Of a stretch of 32,065 nt of DNA, positions 1 through 7,990 are shown one piece after another. A model generated the notes under the pieces. That model was given only the letters and a program-made list of their open reading frames with translations. It was not told the DNA's origin and made no database searches. This stretch comes from Candidatus Poseidonia alphae (lineage in GTDB: Archaea > Thermoplasmatota > Poseidoniia > Poseidoniales > Poseidoniaceae): the NCBI GenBank assembly GCA_002505405.1, contig DAVD01000046.1, forward strand, positions 3,418 to 35,482, given 5' to 3'. Positions within the stretch are counted from its first letter, which is position 1; each line of letters begins with the position of its first letter. The position numbers were made by a program, and so were the translations under genes.

Positions 1-231
1 GGAAAGCGAGTTCGTAAAGAATTTCAAGAACAAGTCATTGATACACTCAACCCTTTATCGTACGATTTGACACGGAACAAAGGTCGAATTGACTTCAATG
101 TTAGAATGGGCATGGAGGAACGACTCAATGCGATTGAAGAGACAAGTACCGAACAAATGTCATTTGAAGACTTACAAAACTTGCCTTCGAAACCAAAGAA
201 CGTCAAAGCTCCTTCAAATCCGTTGAAGTAA
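1..231 (+). CDS. C-terminal fragment of an unrecognised protein
   Basis: Frame 1 is open from the first base to a TAA at 229-231, giving the last 76 residues of a gene that starts outside the window. The visible part is polar, with RNKGRIDFNVRMGMEERL in the middle and a Lys/Pro/Ser-rich tail ending SNPLK. I recognise no family from this fragment. It ends 3 nt before the stop codon of the convergent ETHE1-like gene, which fits the tight convergent spacing seen across the window. That the frame is coding is inferred from its openness, its composition and the snug fit with the neighbour. Confidence 0.6.
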   Translation, partial: GKRVRKEFQEQVIDTLNPLSYDLTRNKGRIDFNVRMGMEERLNAIEETSTEQMSFEDLQNLPSKPKNVKAPSNPLK

Positions 232-234
232 ACA

Positions 235-945
235 TCAGTTCATCCACGGGATAACGTCGGGCACTTCAGCAAAGAGATTCGCAGGAACGGCTATTTTAAT
301 CTTAGAAACGGTTCCAAGTCGCTCAGCAGTAGCGTCTTGCCATTGTTTGAATGCTTCAAAATCGGCCATGTTCAATATGGGATTATGCTCACGGTTCCAG
401 TCCAAGGACATCATCTGCGTACCAGGGGGTTCATGGCCCGAACAAACGAGGGTATCACCAGGAAATCGGTCCAAAACGGAAAGAGAATCCCAATGCTGTT
501 CCAACCGCCCCCCTGGAAGGTCGTCCCTTCCGACTCCACCTTTACCGTTGAACAAAAAATCACCCGTCATCATACGACCTGGAACATGTACGATCATTGA
601 ATCCGATGTGTGGCCGGGACAGTGGTGAAACTGAATCGGTATACTCCCAAGCATCACTTTTTCTTCGTCATCGACATAACGATCCACGCCCAGGCTCGCT
701 GTTGAGTTCCACATGACATATTGACATCCCATCCGTTCCCGCAATGAAAAGCATGCAGTGATGTGGTCTGCATGCATGTGGGTAGCAATCGCATATTTGA
801 GTGTCAACCCATCGGATTTGAGTCGTTCTACATATGCGTTGAGAAAATCATAGACCGGGTCGATCAAAGCTGCCTCATTTGATTGTTCATCGACAACAAG
901 ATAGGTCATTGCCCAACCGTTTTGATTCAACTGTTCAAAGAGCAT
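235..945 (-). CDS. ETHE1-like metallo-beta-lactamase fold hydrolase (probable persulfide dioxygenase)
   Basis: A 236-residue metallo-beta-lactamase fold protein. The metal-binding motif THMHADH (His56, His58, Asp60, His61) is followed by FHHCPGHTSDS, MTGDFLFNGKGGVGRDD and CSGHEPPG, the order seen in ETHE1/glyoxalase II-type enzymes. The N-terminus MLFEQL and the IDPVYD segment resemble ETHE1 persulfide (sulfur) dioxygenases, which oxidise glutathione or other low-molecular-weight persulfides to sulfite using one mononuclear iron; the substrate here is inferred. The ATG at 945 is preferred because it matches family N-termini and has an AAGGTGA-like site just upstream. An ATG at 990 would add 15 residues. 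The frame stays open to 1422, but that extension runs antisense through rmuC. The gene is divergent from rmuC, and no rhodanese lies next to it. Confidence 0.85.
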   Translation of the reverse strand: MLFEQLNQNGWAMTYLVVDEQSNEAALIDPVYDFLNAYVERLKSDGLTLKYAIATHMHADHITACFSLRERMGCQYVMWNSTASLGVDRYVDDEEKVMLGSIPIQFHHCPGHTSDSMIVHVPGRMMTGDFLFNGKGGVGRDDLPGGRLEQHWDSLSVLDRFPGDTLVCSGHEPPGTQMMSLDWNREHNPILNMADFEAFKQWQDATAERLGTVSKIKIAVPANLFAEVPDVIPWMN

Positions 946-1024
946 GTTCACCTTGAAGCGGAGGAAGGATTTGAACTTTGAGACAAACATTTCCTTCAAA
1001 TACCGTTGACAAGCATAAGGAAAC

Positions 1025-2314
1025 ATGGCGGGTATTGCAGAATATGGCTTTCTGGTAGTAGGATGTTCGATCGGAATTGCACTTGGTTGGCTTTTGGCTA
1101 AGAACAAATTTGGTTCAGATGCCGTACGGGCAGAGGCACAATCGGAAGCGAGAGAACAGGCGTTCCAGGAAAAGTCGAAATTGCTTGAGGCGCAACTTTC
1201 GGCGAGTGAGACTGCATTTGAAGAAAAGTCCAAACTCCTCGAGGCGCAAATGGAAAACGTAGCCAATCGTGTATCACAGCGAAATTCCGAGGTGTTTTTG
1301 CAATTGGCCGAGGAGCGCCTGGGCAAGGTAAGTACATCTGCTGAGAAGGACCATGAAGCCCGTAAGAAAGAAATGATTGACCTGATTAAACCCATGACTG
1401 AATCCCTCTCAAACCTCGACAAGATGTCCCAGGACTTAGAAAAAGAGCGGGCTGCAGCATATCAGGGAATGAAGAGGCACATGCAACTTCTTGAAGAGAA
1501 CACCAATCGACTTGGTAAAGAAGCCAATGCTTTGTCAACCGCTCTCAGAAAGAGTTCCAGTGTACGTGGCGATTGGGGCGAAGTTGCTCTTCGCAACCTC
1601 TTGGAGATGGCTGGAATGACAAAAAATACGGATTTCTTTGAACAGAAGGGAGACGAACAAGGGAAGCGACCGGACTTTGTAGTGAATCTACCCGGTAACG
1701 GAGCAATACCGATTGATGCAAAAACAACGGCAAAGCACTACCTTGAATCCTTGGATGAGGATGACCCAGACGCTAGGACTGCTAAAATTGCACTTCACGC
1801 TAAATCCATGCGAGGCCGCGTGACTGAACTGACTCGGAAGGATTACCTCTCCGGCGTCAGCGGACGGGCAGAATTTGTGGTGATGTTTGTTCCTTCTGAG
1901 GCATTGATTTCATCAGCATTTGAAGTCGACCCGTCCCTGCATTCTGATGCAATGGACCGAGGAGTCATCATCTCTGGACCCGCCTCAATGATTGCCCTAC
2001 TGAAAACCGCAGCCCTGTACTGGCAGCAAGTTCGGTTTGCAGAAGAAGCAGCTCAAGTCGTTGGAGTTTCCCAAGAATTTTACAAGCGAATGGCTACATG
2101 GAGTCAGCACTTTTCTGAGGTCGGTAAGCGTCTTGAAAAAGCCACAGAATTCTACAACAAGGCAGTGGGTTCATGGGATAGAAATGTCCTCCCGCAAGGG
2201 AAAAAATTGGAGGAATTGGACATCAACGTGAACCAAACTAAAACCCTGATCGAACCGAAAACCATCACCGAAGACCTTCGGTTGCCTATTGTATTGGAAT
2301 CGGAAGAAGAGTGA
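1025..2314 (+). CDS. rmuC: RmuC family DNA recombination protein
   Basis: A 429-residue RmuC-type protein. Residues about 6-25 form one membrane segment, followed by a long coiled coil (about 30-175) and then the RmuC nuclease-like core. The core contains VRGDWGEVALRNLLEMAGM, RPDFVVNLPGNGAIPIDAK and EFVVMFVPSEALIS, all hallmarks of the family. RmuC is placed in the PD-(D/E)XK nuclease superfamily and limits inverted-repeat rearrangements in bacteria; its biochemical role is poorly known. Within the coiled coil, an 18-residue unit beginning F(Q/E)EKSKLLEAQ occurs twice in tandem. The ATG at 1025 follows AAGGAAAC. The Nudix gene lies 48 nt downstream on the same strand, so the two may be cotranscribed. 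RmuC is mainly a bacterial family, which suggests an old transfer into this lineage. Confidence 0.92.
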   Translation: MAGIAEYGFLVVGCSIGIALGWLLAKNKFGSDAVRAEAQSEAREQAFQEKSKLLEAQLSASETAFEEKSKLLEAQMENVANRVSQRNSEVFLQLAEERLGKVSTSAEKDHEARKKEMIDLIKPMTESLSNLDKMSQDLEKERAAAYQGMKRHMQLLEENTNRLGKEANALSTALRKSSSVRGDWGEVALRNLLEMAGMTKNTDFFEQKGDEQGKRPDFVVNLPGNGAIPIDAKTTAKHYLESLDEDDPDARTAKIALHAKSMRGRVTELTRKDYLSGVSGRAEFVVMFVPSEALISSAFEVDPSLHSDAMDRGVIISGPASMIALLKTAALYWQQVRFAEEAAQVVGVSQEFYKRMATWSQHFSEVGKRLEKATEFYNKAVGSWDRNVLPQGKKLEELDINVNQTKTLIEPKTITEDLRLPIVLESEEE

Positions 2315-2362
2315 ACATCGCCGCATACGAGCATTGATGACCAGCGAAGGACTCGGATAAGC

Positions 2363-3088
2363 ATGCACCCGAATCAAGTCGTTCATCTTGAGCATGACGG
2401 CAAGGTGCTTCTTGTTGACCTGGATGGTAATGGACCGTTAAAGCCCGTTCAAGGTCGTATTGGAGAAGGTCAACTCCTTCGCTTTCCAACCCTCGCTGAG
2501 GTGGAATCATTGGGTATTCCCATCCAGCAAAAAAGAACCACAGCACTACGTTTTGAGGACCATTCATACGAGGTGCTCAAGTGCTATCCCAACATTGAAT
2601 GGCCCAGGACTTGGGCATGGAAAGACAATTGCATTGCAGATAATTGCGTCCACCCTGTAGCGAGAGAAGCAATATATCGTTCACTGCATCGACTTGTTTC
2701 CAAAGTGATGGTTCAGAACTCAAAAGGTGATGTATTGATGGGTAAAGTGGAGCGAGGACACTTTCATGGATTTTGGACATTACCTGGGGGATACATGGAC
2801 CATGACGAACATCCAGCCATCGGATGCGTTCGTGAAACACTGGAGGAACTTGGACTCGAAATAATACTCGAACCAACGGAACCTGTCGTGACGCAAAATA
2901 TATTCAACGATGAAGGAATTTCTTTTGTTTCATTCACCTATAAATCGACGTGGGACGGAGAACTATCTGATTTGAAATTACAAACCGAAGAAATTTCTGA
3001 GGCAAAGTGGTTTTCCCCACGAGAAGCCTACGCACAAGCCGTGTCATATTTTGACAAACAAGCGCTTCGTAGTCTCCTGAACGAATGA
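2363..3088 (+). CDS. Nudix hydrolase
   Basis: A 241-residue protein whose C-terminal half is a Nudix domain. The full Nudix box GX5EX7REUXEEXGU is present at about residues 142-165: it begins GGYMDHDE and continues through RETLEELGL, so the glutamates that bind the catalytic divalent metal are intact. Nudix enzymes hydrolyse nucleoside diphosphates linked to another moiety; the substrate cannot be read here. The N-terminal ~105 residues are a separate region with CYPNIEWPRTWAWKDNC, which I do not recognise; it could be a substrate-recognition domain. The ATG at 2363 follows a GAAGGACTCGG stretch. The stop lies 2 nt from the convergent alaS stop. Confidence 0.88.
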   Translation: MHPNQVVHLEHDGKVLLVDLDGNGPLKPVQGRIGEGQLLRFPTLAEVESLGIPIQQKRTTALRFEDHSYEVLKCYPNIEWPRTWAWKDNCIADNCVHPVAREAIYRSLHRLVSKVMVQNSKGDVLMGKVERGHFHGFWTLPGGYMDHDEHPAIGCVRETLEELGLEIILEPTEPVVTQNIFNDEGISFVSFTYKSTWDGELSDLKLQTEEISEAKWFSPREAYAQAVSYFDKQALRSLLNE

Positions 3089-3090
3089 TT

Positions 3091-5940
3091 TCAAAGGCCG
3101 ATCTCGGATTTAGCCGCTGCCAGGGCATCGCCCAGGCCTTCCGGATATGAGCCTCCACCTTGAGCGAGGGTTGGACGACCGCCACCGCCTCCCTTGATAT
3201 GGTGCGAGATAGAACGGAGCAAGGTAACCGCATTGTAACGTTCACTCGCCACGGTATCATCTGTAACGGCAATCATCAATTTGCCACCTCCATCAGGTGA
3301 CCCCAAGACCGCGAGCGTTGGTAAGTTCTTGTCCAAGGTCAATTCCTTGAGCATCTTTGTCATGGTCTTCAAGTCACCATCCACTTCCATAATGACGATT
3401 CGAACCCCATCAACTTCAGTAGAATCACTTCCACCGCCGGAGGTGCGAAGACGAACAATCTCTGCTTCCAATTGTTCAATGGTTTTACGTTGCTCCTTCC
3501 ATTCAGAGAAAAACCGTTCTGCTGCCTTGGGAAGGTCACTGGAAGGCACGCCAAAGATTTCACTTGAAGCACGAAGGAGTTCATCTTGCTCCCGAGCATA
3601 ATGAAGCGCAGCCTCTCCAGCAACAATGTGAAGTCGCTCTACACCATCTTGAACAGCATTCGACCGAACTACCCGGATGGAACCGATTTGCCCGGGCTCA
3701 TCATGGTGGGTTCCTCCACAGGCTTGGATGTCGTGTTCTGCAATTTTGAGTACTCGAATGGAATTCCCTTTTGGAGCTCCCCCTTGATAGAGGTCAAAGC
3801 CATGAAGTTCATCAGCGTCTTTGCGATTGAGTTCAGTCTTTTCAGTCCTGGACACATCGCCGAGGACAGAATTCGCTAGGGCTTCAATGGCGTCCAAATC
3901 CTTCCGAGTAAGTCGGTTGAAGTGAGTGATGTCGAGCCGTCCACTCTCTACAGACTTGTTAGCCCCCGCTTGATAGATGTGCGGTCCTAAAATTCGTCGA
4001 GCGGCTCCACCAACGATATGGACTGCTGTGTGATGATCCATGAGTTGTTTCCTCCTTTTCCAATCCAGATGCCCCGTGGCGGATTCCCCGACCTCAAGGG
4101 CACCGCTGCACATGTGTAGAATTACGTTGCCGACTTTCTGAGTGTCGAGAACATGAACCGTAGTGTCGCCTTGAACGAGGTGTCCGTAATCACCCTCTTG
4201 ACCGCCACCTTCTGGATAGAAAGCTGACGAAGCTAGAATCACAGCGTGTGTGGCATTCTTTGGACCTTGTTCTTTTGTAAGCGGTAATGCTCCAACGACT
4301 TCGGATTCAAATGACTTCATTGAAACATCGCCGTAATACAATGGCTGTGTCGCCGTGTATTCACTTACGGGAAACATCGAACCTTGTTCATCATCCGTTT
4401 TTGCTGCTTCTTTCGCCAATTTGGCATGGCGTTCAGCCATTTCAGCTGAAAAACCCGTTCGCAATTGCACTTCAGTCCAGCCAGCATCCCGGGCAAGGGC
4501 AATGGCCATATCGGGAGCGAGCCCATGTGAATCGTTCATGGTAAACAACGACTCATCGGGTATCGAAGCAGCATCCTTTTTGACACCTTTAAGTTGAGTT
4601 AGGATGACATTCTTACCCTTTCTCAACATCTCTTCGTACCGTTCCTCTTCAAGTCCTAGAATGGTCAATAATCCCTGTCGGGTTTGCTTGTTGAGATGGT
4701 TTCCAAGATTAACCTCAAGGTGATGCTCAGCGAGGTCTGATAGCGAGACATCGACGGACAACTCATCCCGCATACGCAAGACTCGGCGAGCCAACATACG
4801 AGCAAGGTATCCTGCCTTAGCATTGGAAGGGACGAGCCCATCACCCAACATATTGCAAAGAGCATGCAGATGATCGGGAATTGCATAGATGTTGGCGAGA
4901 GGCTCAGTCACGGCTGAGAATTGTTCCGCAGTGACCTCAACACCTCGTTCTAACAGTCTTGAGAGGAAGATCTGAACAAGTTCGTCACCATCAACTCCTG
5001 CTTCAATGTTCATGATCCCGTTCAGGCGACTCATTTCTCCGAGCAAGCGGTCAAGGTCAAGCGAAGGCCACTGTTGTGCGACATCATCAAACCCGGCGAG
5101 TTCCTTCAACCATGCAACAGTTTCTGGATAAATGGCCTCGTAAATCGTTGGAGTTCCGGCTGCAGCCCAACAAAACCGCTCAAGCCCATATCCGGTGTCA
5201 ATAATTTGGAGGGGCATTGTTCTGTAACGGTCACCTTTGAGTTCCACGTCCCCATCCGGATGTTCTTCCATATCCATGAAGACGAGTGTAGCGAGTTCAA
5301 GACCACCAACGATCACTTCAACGGCAGCTCCTGCGTTCCCTCCCCCACACCAAGGGTTCTCGACATAGGTGATTTCTCCCGAATCAATCCCGAAGGTTAC
5401 CGTGAGCATATCATGACAATACTGCACACATTCCTCCATCCAGTACAAGAATTCGCCTTCATCTGCTCGATTGAATACGTGATGAGCCATCATTTCAAAG
5501 GTGGTCAAATGGCGTCCAGACCTCCCCACAGCATCAACATCTGTCAATCGGATACACGGTTGTGAAATGGTCAGGGGATTCGCCGGAGGCCGGACTTCGC
5601 CCGATGTCACGTGGGGTTGGAAGTCTGCAATTGACGCAATGGTCAGATGAATGTCATCACGCCAGCGAGCAAGTACCGGATAAGGCTTAATTCGAGTATG
5701 GGAAGAAGACTCAAAGAACGACAAAAAGGCTTCTCTCATAGCGTCTTTGAGAGCTTTACCACGTTGCTCAAATCCATCGATGAGAGGCGCTCCAATGAAG
5801 GAATATTCATCCTCGGAGGTATCCCCACACGTATCTCGGTTCGGGTCGGTAGTCCAAAACCACAACGAGGTCACACGACACTGTCTACGGACGTAGCCAT
5901 TTTCGTGAAAAACAGCCAAATCAATTGGGGGAAGCGCCAT
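3091..5940 (-). CDS. alaS: Alanyl-tRNA synthetase, archaeal type
   Basis: A 949-residue AlaRS that charges tRNA-Ala. The catalytic half carries WCGGGNAGAAVEV and FMDMEEHPDG, typical of archaeal AlaRS. The editing domain has SAFYPEGGGQEGDYG, the zinc-site HHTAVH (about residues 634-638) and CGGTH (about 738-742), so mischarged Ser- and Gly-tRNA clearance should be intact. The C-Ala domain ends with the glycine-rich GGGGGRPTLAQGGG (from about residue 915). The length is normal for archaeal enzymes, about 900-950. The ATG at 5940 is chosen, with GGTG upstream. An in-frame TTG at 5958 would add six residues. The gene is divergent from rtcB across a 128-nt spacer and ends 2 nt from the Nudix gene. 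Confidence 0.97.
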   Translation of the reverse strand: MALPPIDLAVFHENGYVRRQCRVTSLWFWTTDPNRDTCGDTSEDEYSFIGAPLIDGFEQRGKALKDAMREAFLSFFESSSHTRIKPYPVLARWRDDIHLTIASIADFQPHVTSGEVRPPANPLTISQPCIRLTDVDAVGRSGRHLTTFEMMAHHVFNRADEGEFLYWMEECVQYCHDMLTVTFGIDSGEITYVENPWCGGGNAGAAVEVIVGGLELATLVFMDMEEHPDGDVELKGDRYRTMPLQIIDTGYGLERFCWAAAGTPTIYEAIYPETVAWLKELAGFDDVAQQWPSLDLDRLLGEMSRLNGIMNIEAGVDGDELVQIFLSRLLERGVEVTAEQFSAVTEPLANIYAIPDHLHALCNMLGDGLVPSNAKAGYLARMLARRVLRMRDELSVDVSLSDLAEHHLEVNLGNHLNKQTRQGLLTILGLEEERYEEMLRKGKNVILTQLKGVKKDAASIPDESLFTMNDSHGLAPDMAIALARDAGWTEVQLRTGFSAEMAERHAKLAKEAAKTDDEQGSMFPVSEYTATQPLYYGDVSMKSFESEVVGALPLTKEQGPKNATHAVILASSAFYPEGGGQEGDYGHLVQGDTTVHVLDTQKVGNVILHMCSGALEVGESATGHLDWKRRKQLMDHHTAVHIVGGAARRILGPHIYQAGANKSVESGRLDITHFNRLTRKDLDAIEALANSVLGDVSRTEKTELNRKDADELHGFDLYQGGAPKGNSIRVLKIAEHDIQACGGTHHDEPGQIGSIRVVRSNAVQDGVERLHIVAGEAALHYAREQDELLRASSEIFGVPSSDLPKAAERFFSEWKEQRKTIEQLEAEIVRLRTSGGGSDSTEVDGVRIVIMEVDGDLKTMTKMLKELTLDKNLPTLAVLGSPDGGGKLMIAVTDDTVASERYNAVTLLRSISHHIKGGGGGRPTLAQGGGSYPEGLGDALAAAKSEIGL

Positions 5941-6068
5941 GTGGGAATCACCGTCCAAGTGTGAACGCTTCCTCCAAAACGACTTCCCCCTTCAAGGCTA
6001 TGCTACCCATTTGGGTGAGACCCCCCTTTGTGAAAAGCCTCAAAACCAACGAGCGTGAGGTTCGTCCT

Positions 6069-7544
6069 ATGGGTGAGTCATGGCGAGAGCACTTGGTCGA
6101 TGAGGGCCAGGGCACCATGCGAATCAAAGCACATGGATCGATGCTCACCGATGCACGCATCGTTGCTGACACCAACCATATGAAGACCCATCAAGATGAC
6201 CGAGGCCCTGAACAGTTGGTGAACATCGCATCAATGCCCGGAATTGTCGGTGAGGCTTGGGCCATGGCTGACTGGCATTACGGCTACGGATTCCCAATAG
6301 GCGGTGTTGTTGCCACGGATGAAAACGCTGGCGAGTTGGGCGGAGCAATATCTCCCGGCGGAGTGGGATTTGACATTAATTGTGGCGTCCGCTTTCTCGC
6401 ACTTGATGCCACGGCAAGCGATATTCCTAACCTCAAAAAATTAGCCGGACGATTGGCCGGACGAATACCTGCGGGAGGTTCTGGAAAAGGTGGCGTCGAC
6501 ATCACAAAAAGTCAACTCAAAGAGTTGCTTCAAGGAGGTGCAGAAGCCGCATTGGACTTGGGATACGGCCATGATGATGACTTGGCTTCTCTGGAATCCG
6601 GTGGCGTATTAGAAACCGTCAATGCCGAAGTGTCTCAACGGGCTCTTGAACGTGGAATGAAATCACTTGGGACGCTCGGTAGTGGAAATCATTTCCTTGA
6701 ACTGCAAACCGTTGGTTCCGTTGTCGATGAGCAGACTGCAAAGGAATGGGGCCTGTATGATGACCAAATTGTCGCCATGATTCATTCAGGGAGTCGAGGA
6801 CTGGGCCACCAGGTTTGCACCGATCATGTTCGTCTATTGGAAAGTAAATACAAATTGACTGAAGGCATGTGGACCAATGACGAGTGGGACTTTTCCCTCC
6901 CCGACCGACAACTCGCTTCTGCACCCATCCACTCTGCCGAAGGACAATCATACCTTGATTCGATGAATGCAGCAGCAAATTTTGCGTTTGCAAATCGTGC
7001 GGTCTTGGCTTCTCGATTGCGAACGGTTCTTGAATTGGAGATGGGTGATTTTGGAGAAGCAAGAACGCTGTATGATGTTGCGCATAACATTGCCAAGATG
7101 GAAACTCACGAAATTCACGGCACTTCATGCTCATGTTGTGTCCACAGGAAAGGGGCAACCCGAGCGTTCTCTGCATCTCATGACGATGTAAGTGCTCGAT
7201 TCGCCAAGACCGGTCAACCCGTAATCGTTCCAGGTGACATGGGCACAGGTTCTTGGATGTTGGCTGGGCCAATGAAGGGGCAAAATCAGGCCTTCGGCTC
7301 TTCATGCCACGGTGCAGGAAGGGCGCTGTCCCGTGCAGCAGCCAAAAAATCAATCGACGGTAAGGCCTTGAAAAAAGAGCTTGAATCCAGAGGAATCCGA
7401 GTCCATGCCTCAACACCAAATGTTCTTTCAGAAGAGGCCCCTGGAGCCTACAAAGATGTTGATGAAGTCATTCGACTTACGAGTGAAGCAGGCCTTGCTC
7501 GGCCTGTGGTTCGGTTGAATCCGTTAGCGGTCATCAAGGGATGA
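6069..7544 (+). CDS. rtcB: RNA-splicing ligase RtcB
   Basis: A 491-residue RtcB, the Mn/GTP-dependent ligase that joins 2',3'-cyclic phosphate and 5'-OH RNA ends, mainly in archaeal tRNA splicing. Conserved blocks are SPGGVGFDINCGVR with the metal-binding Cys105, GTLGSGNHFLELQ, MIHSGSRGLGHQV, VHRKGATRAF (His359), GDMGTGSWMLAG and SSCHGAGRALSR, whose His414 is the expected guanylylated histidine. The protein ends PLAVIKG, as in the family. The ATG at 6069 follows GTGAGGT. The frame stays open back to 5925, but that part overlaps the alaS upstream region and has no RtcB similarity. An unusual run CSCC directly precedes VHRKG. The stop abuts the stop of the convergent coiled-coil gene. Confidence 0.96.
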   Translation: MGESWREHLVDEGQGTMRIKAHGSMLTDARIVADTNHMKTHQDDRGPEQLVNIASMPGIVGEAWAMADWHYGYGFPIGGVVATDENAGELGGAISPGGVGFDINCGVRFLALDATASDIPNLKKLAGRLAGRIPAGGSGKGGVDITKSQLKELLQGGAEAALDLGYGHDDDLASLESGGVLETVNAEVSQRALERGMKSLGTLGSGNHFLELQTVGSVVDEQTAKEWGLYDDQIVAMIHSGSRGLGHQVCTDHVRLLESKYKLTEGMWTNDEWDFSLPDRQLASAPIHSAEGQSYLDSMNAAANFAFANRAVLASRLRTVLELEMGDFGEARTLYDVAHNIAKMETHEIHGTSCSCCVHRKGATRAFSASHDDVSARFAKTGQPVIVPGDMGTGSWMLAGPMKGQNQAFGSSCHGAGRALSRAAAKKSIDGKALKKELESRGIRVHASTPNVLSEEAPGAYKDVDEVIRLTSEAGLARPVVRLNPLAVIKG

Positions 7545-7736
7545 TCACATACAGACCTGAGCCATACCTTGCCCAGGGAGCGTCGGTGCATCACCGGTAT
7601 GAACCCCATCGGGTTCCTCAACGATAACGCTGAGTAGTGTGTTTACGAGTTCTTTCAATTCATCGACTTGATCTTGTAAGTCACGAACTCTTTGGTTCAT
7701 TTCTTTGGCTGTCTCCTGCGTACGCTCCATGTGCAT
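7545..7736 (-). CDS. Small coiled-coil protein of unknown function
   Basis: A 63-residue acidic protein. Residues 3-40 form a heptad-like coiled coil (MNQRVRDLQDQVDELKELV), followed by a Gly/Pro-rich tail ending GQGMAQVCM. It would be expected to oligomerise or bind a partner. The coiled coil resembles many short MerR/SlyX-like helices, too general to name a family. Two starts are possible, ATG 7736 and ATG 7730; an in-frame stop at 7758-7760 rules out a longer protein. It lies downstream of tRNA-Thr on the same strand and has its own candidate promoter and 5' hairpin. Its stop codon abuts the rtcB stop with no gap. The regular heptads and tidy junction support a real gene. Confidence 0.65.
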   Translation of the reverse strand: MHMERTQETAKEMNQRVRDLQDQVDELKELVNTLLSVIVEEPDGVHTGDAPTLPGQGMAQVCM

Positions 7737-7741
7737 CCCAT

Positions 7742-7761
7742 ATGAGAAGTTGCCTTCTCAT
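7742..7761 (-). repeat. Perfect 8-bp hairpin just upstream of the coiled-coil gene
   Basis: ATGAGAAG and CTTCTCAT are exact reverse complements separated by 4 nt. On the minus-strand transcript the stem ends 5 nt before the ATG at 7736, where a ribosome binding site would normally lie, and no clear Shine-Dalgarno is present. It may control translation, or it may be a protein-binding palindrome in DNA. Confidence 0.55.
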
Positions 7762-7778
7762 GCCGAGGTTTCAAAAAT

Positions 7779-7799
7779 CACCTCTTATACATTGAGGTG
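7779..7799 (-). promoter_or_regulatory. Candidate promoter nested in an inverted repeat
   Basis: On the minus strand CACCTC, then AATGTATAA, then GAGGTG. The TATA-like TGTATAAG lies at 7784-7791. Initiation about 25 nt downstream would fall near 7763, just before the 5' hairpin of the coiled-coil gene. The 6-bp arms on both sides of the TATA box are arranged as a repressor site would be. No motif database was consulted. Confidence 0.45.
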
Positions 7800-7800
7800 G

Positions 7801-7816
7801 AACAAAAGAAAAAATG
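7801..7816 (-). terminator. T-rich terminator candidate after tRNA-Thr
   Basis: About 43 nt downstream of the tRNA-Thr 3' end, the minus strand reads CATTTTTTCTTTTGTT. Archaeal RNA polymerase terminates at such T-runs without needing a hairpin. The next promoter candidate starts directly after it. Confidence 0.45.
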
Positions 7817-7858
7817 GTACTTTTCAGACCGTTCATGTCGCAGGGAACTGAAGAAGAT

Positions 7859-7933
7859 TGGAGCCACCGGCGAGATTTGAACTCGCGACCTCCTCATTAC
7901 CAATGAGGTGCTATACCCCTTAGCCACGGTGGC
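7859..7933 (-). tRNA. tRNA-Thr (GGT anticodon)
   Basis: A full cloverleaf can be folded on the minus strand. The acceptor stem is GCCACCG/CGGTGGC, the D arm pairs GCT/AGC, the anticodon stem is CCTCA/TGAGG with loop TTGGTAA, and the T stem is GCGAG/CTCGC with loop TTCAAAT. The anticodon is GGT, reading ACC and ACU. The discriminator base is T(U), as in archaeal tRNA-Thr. CCA is encoded at 7859-7861. No intron is present. Confidence 0.95.
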
Positions 7934-7958
7934 AGTGAACCGAGCGACCGGCCAAATG

Positions 7959-7966
7959 GATATAAT
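7959..7966 (-). promoter_or_regulatory. TATA box for tRNA-Thr
   Basis: The minus strand reads ATTATATC, centred about 29 nt upstream of the tRNA 5' end. This is the expected distance for an archaeal TATA box with initiation at or near the mature 5' end. Confidence 0.6.
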
Positions 7967-7990
7967 CGCTTCGCGACATTCGGTAGGATT

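Noticed and set aside
235..1422. Full 395-residue open frame including the ETHE1-like protein
   Set aside because: The N-terminal third lies antisense to rmuC and has no family similarity; the conserved protein starts at 945.
6619..7419. 266-residue minus-strand open frame inside rtcB
   Set aside because: It is antisense to the highly conserved rtcB, has irregular composition rich in His, Arg and Cys, and no ribosome site or family pattern.
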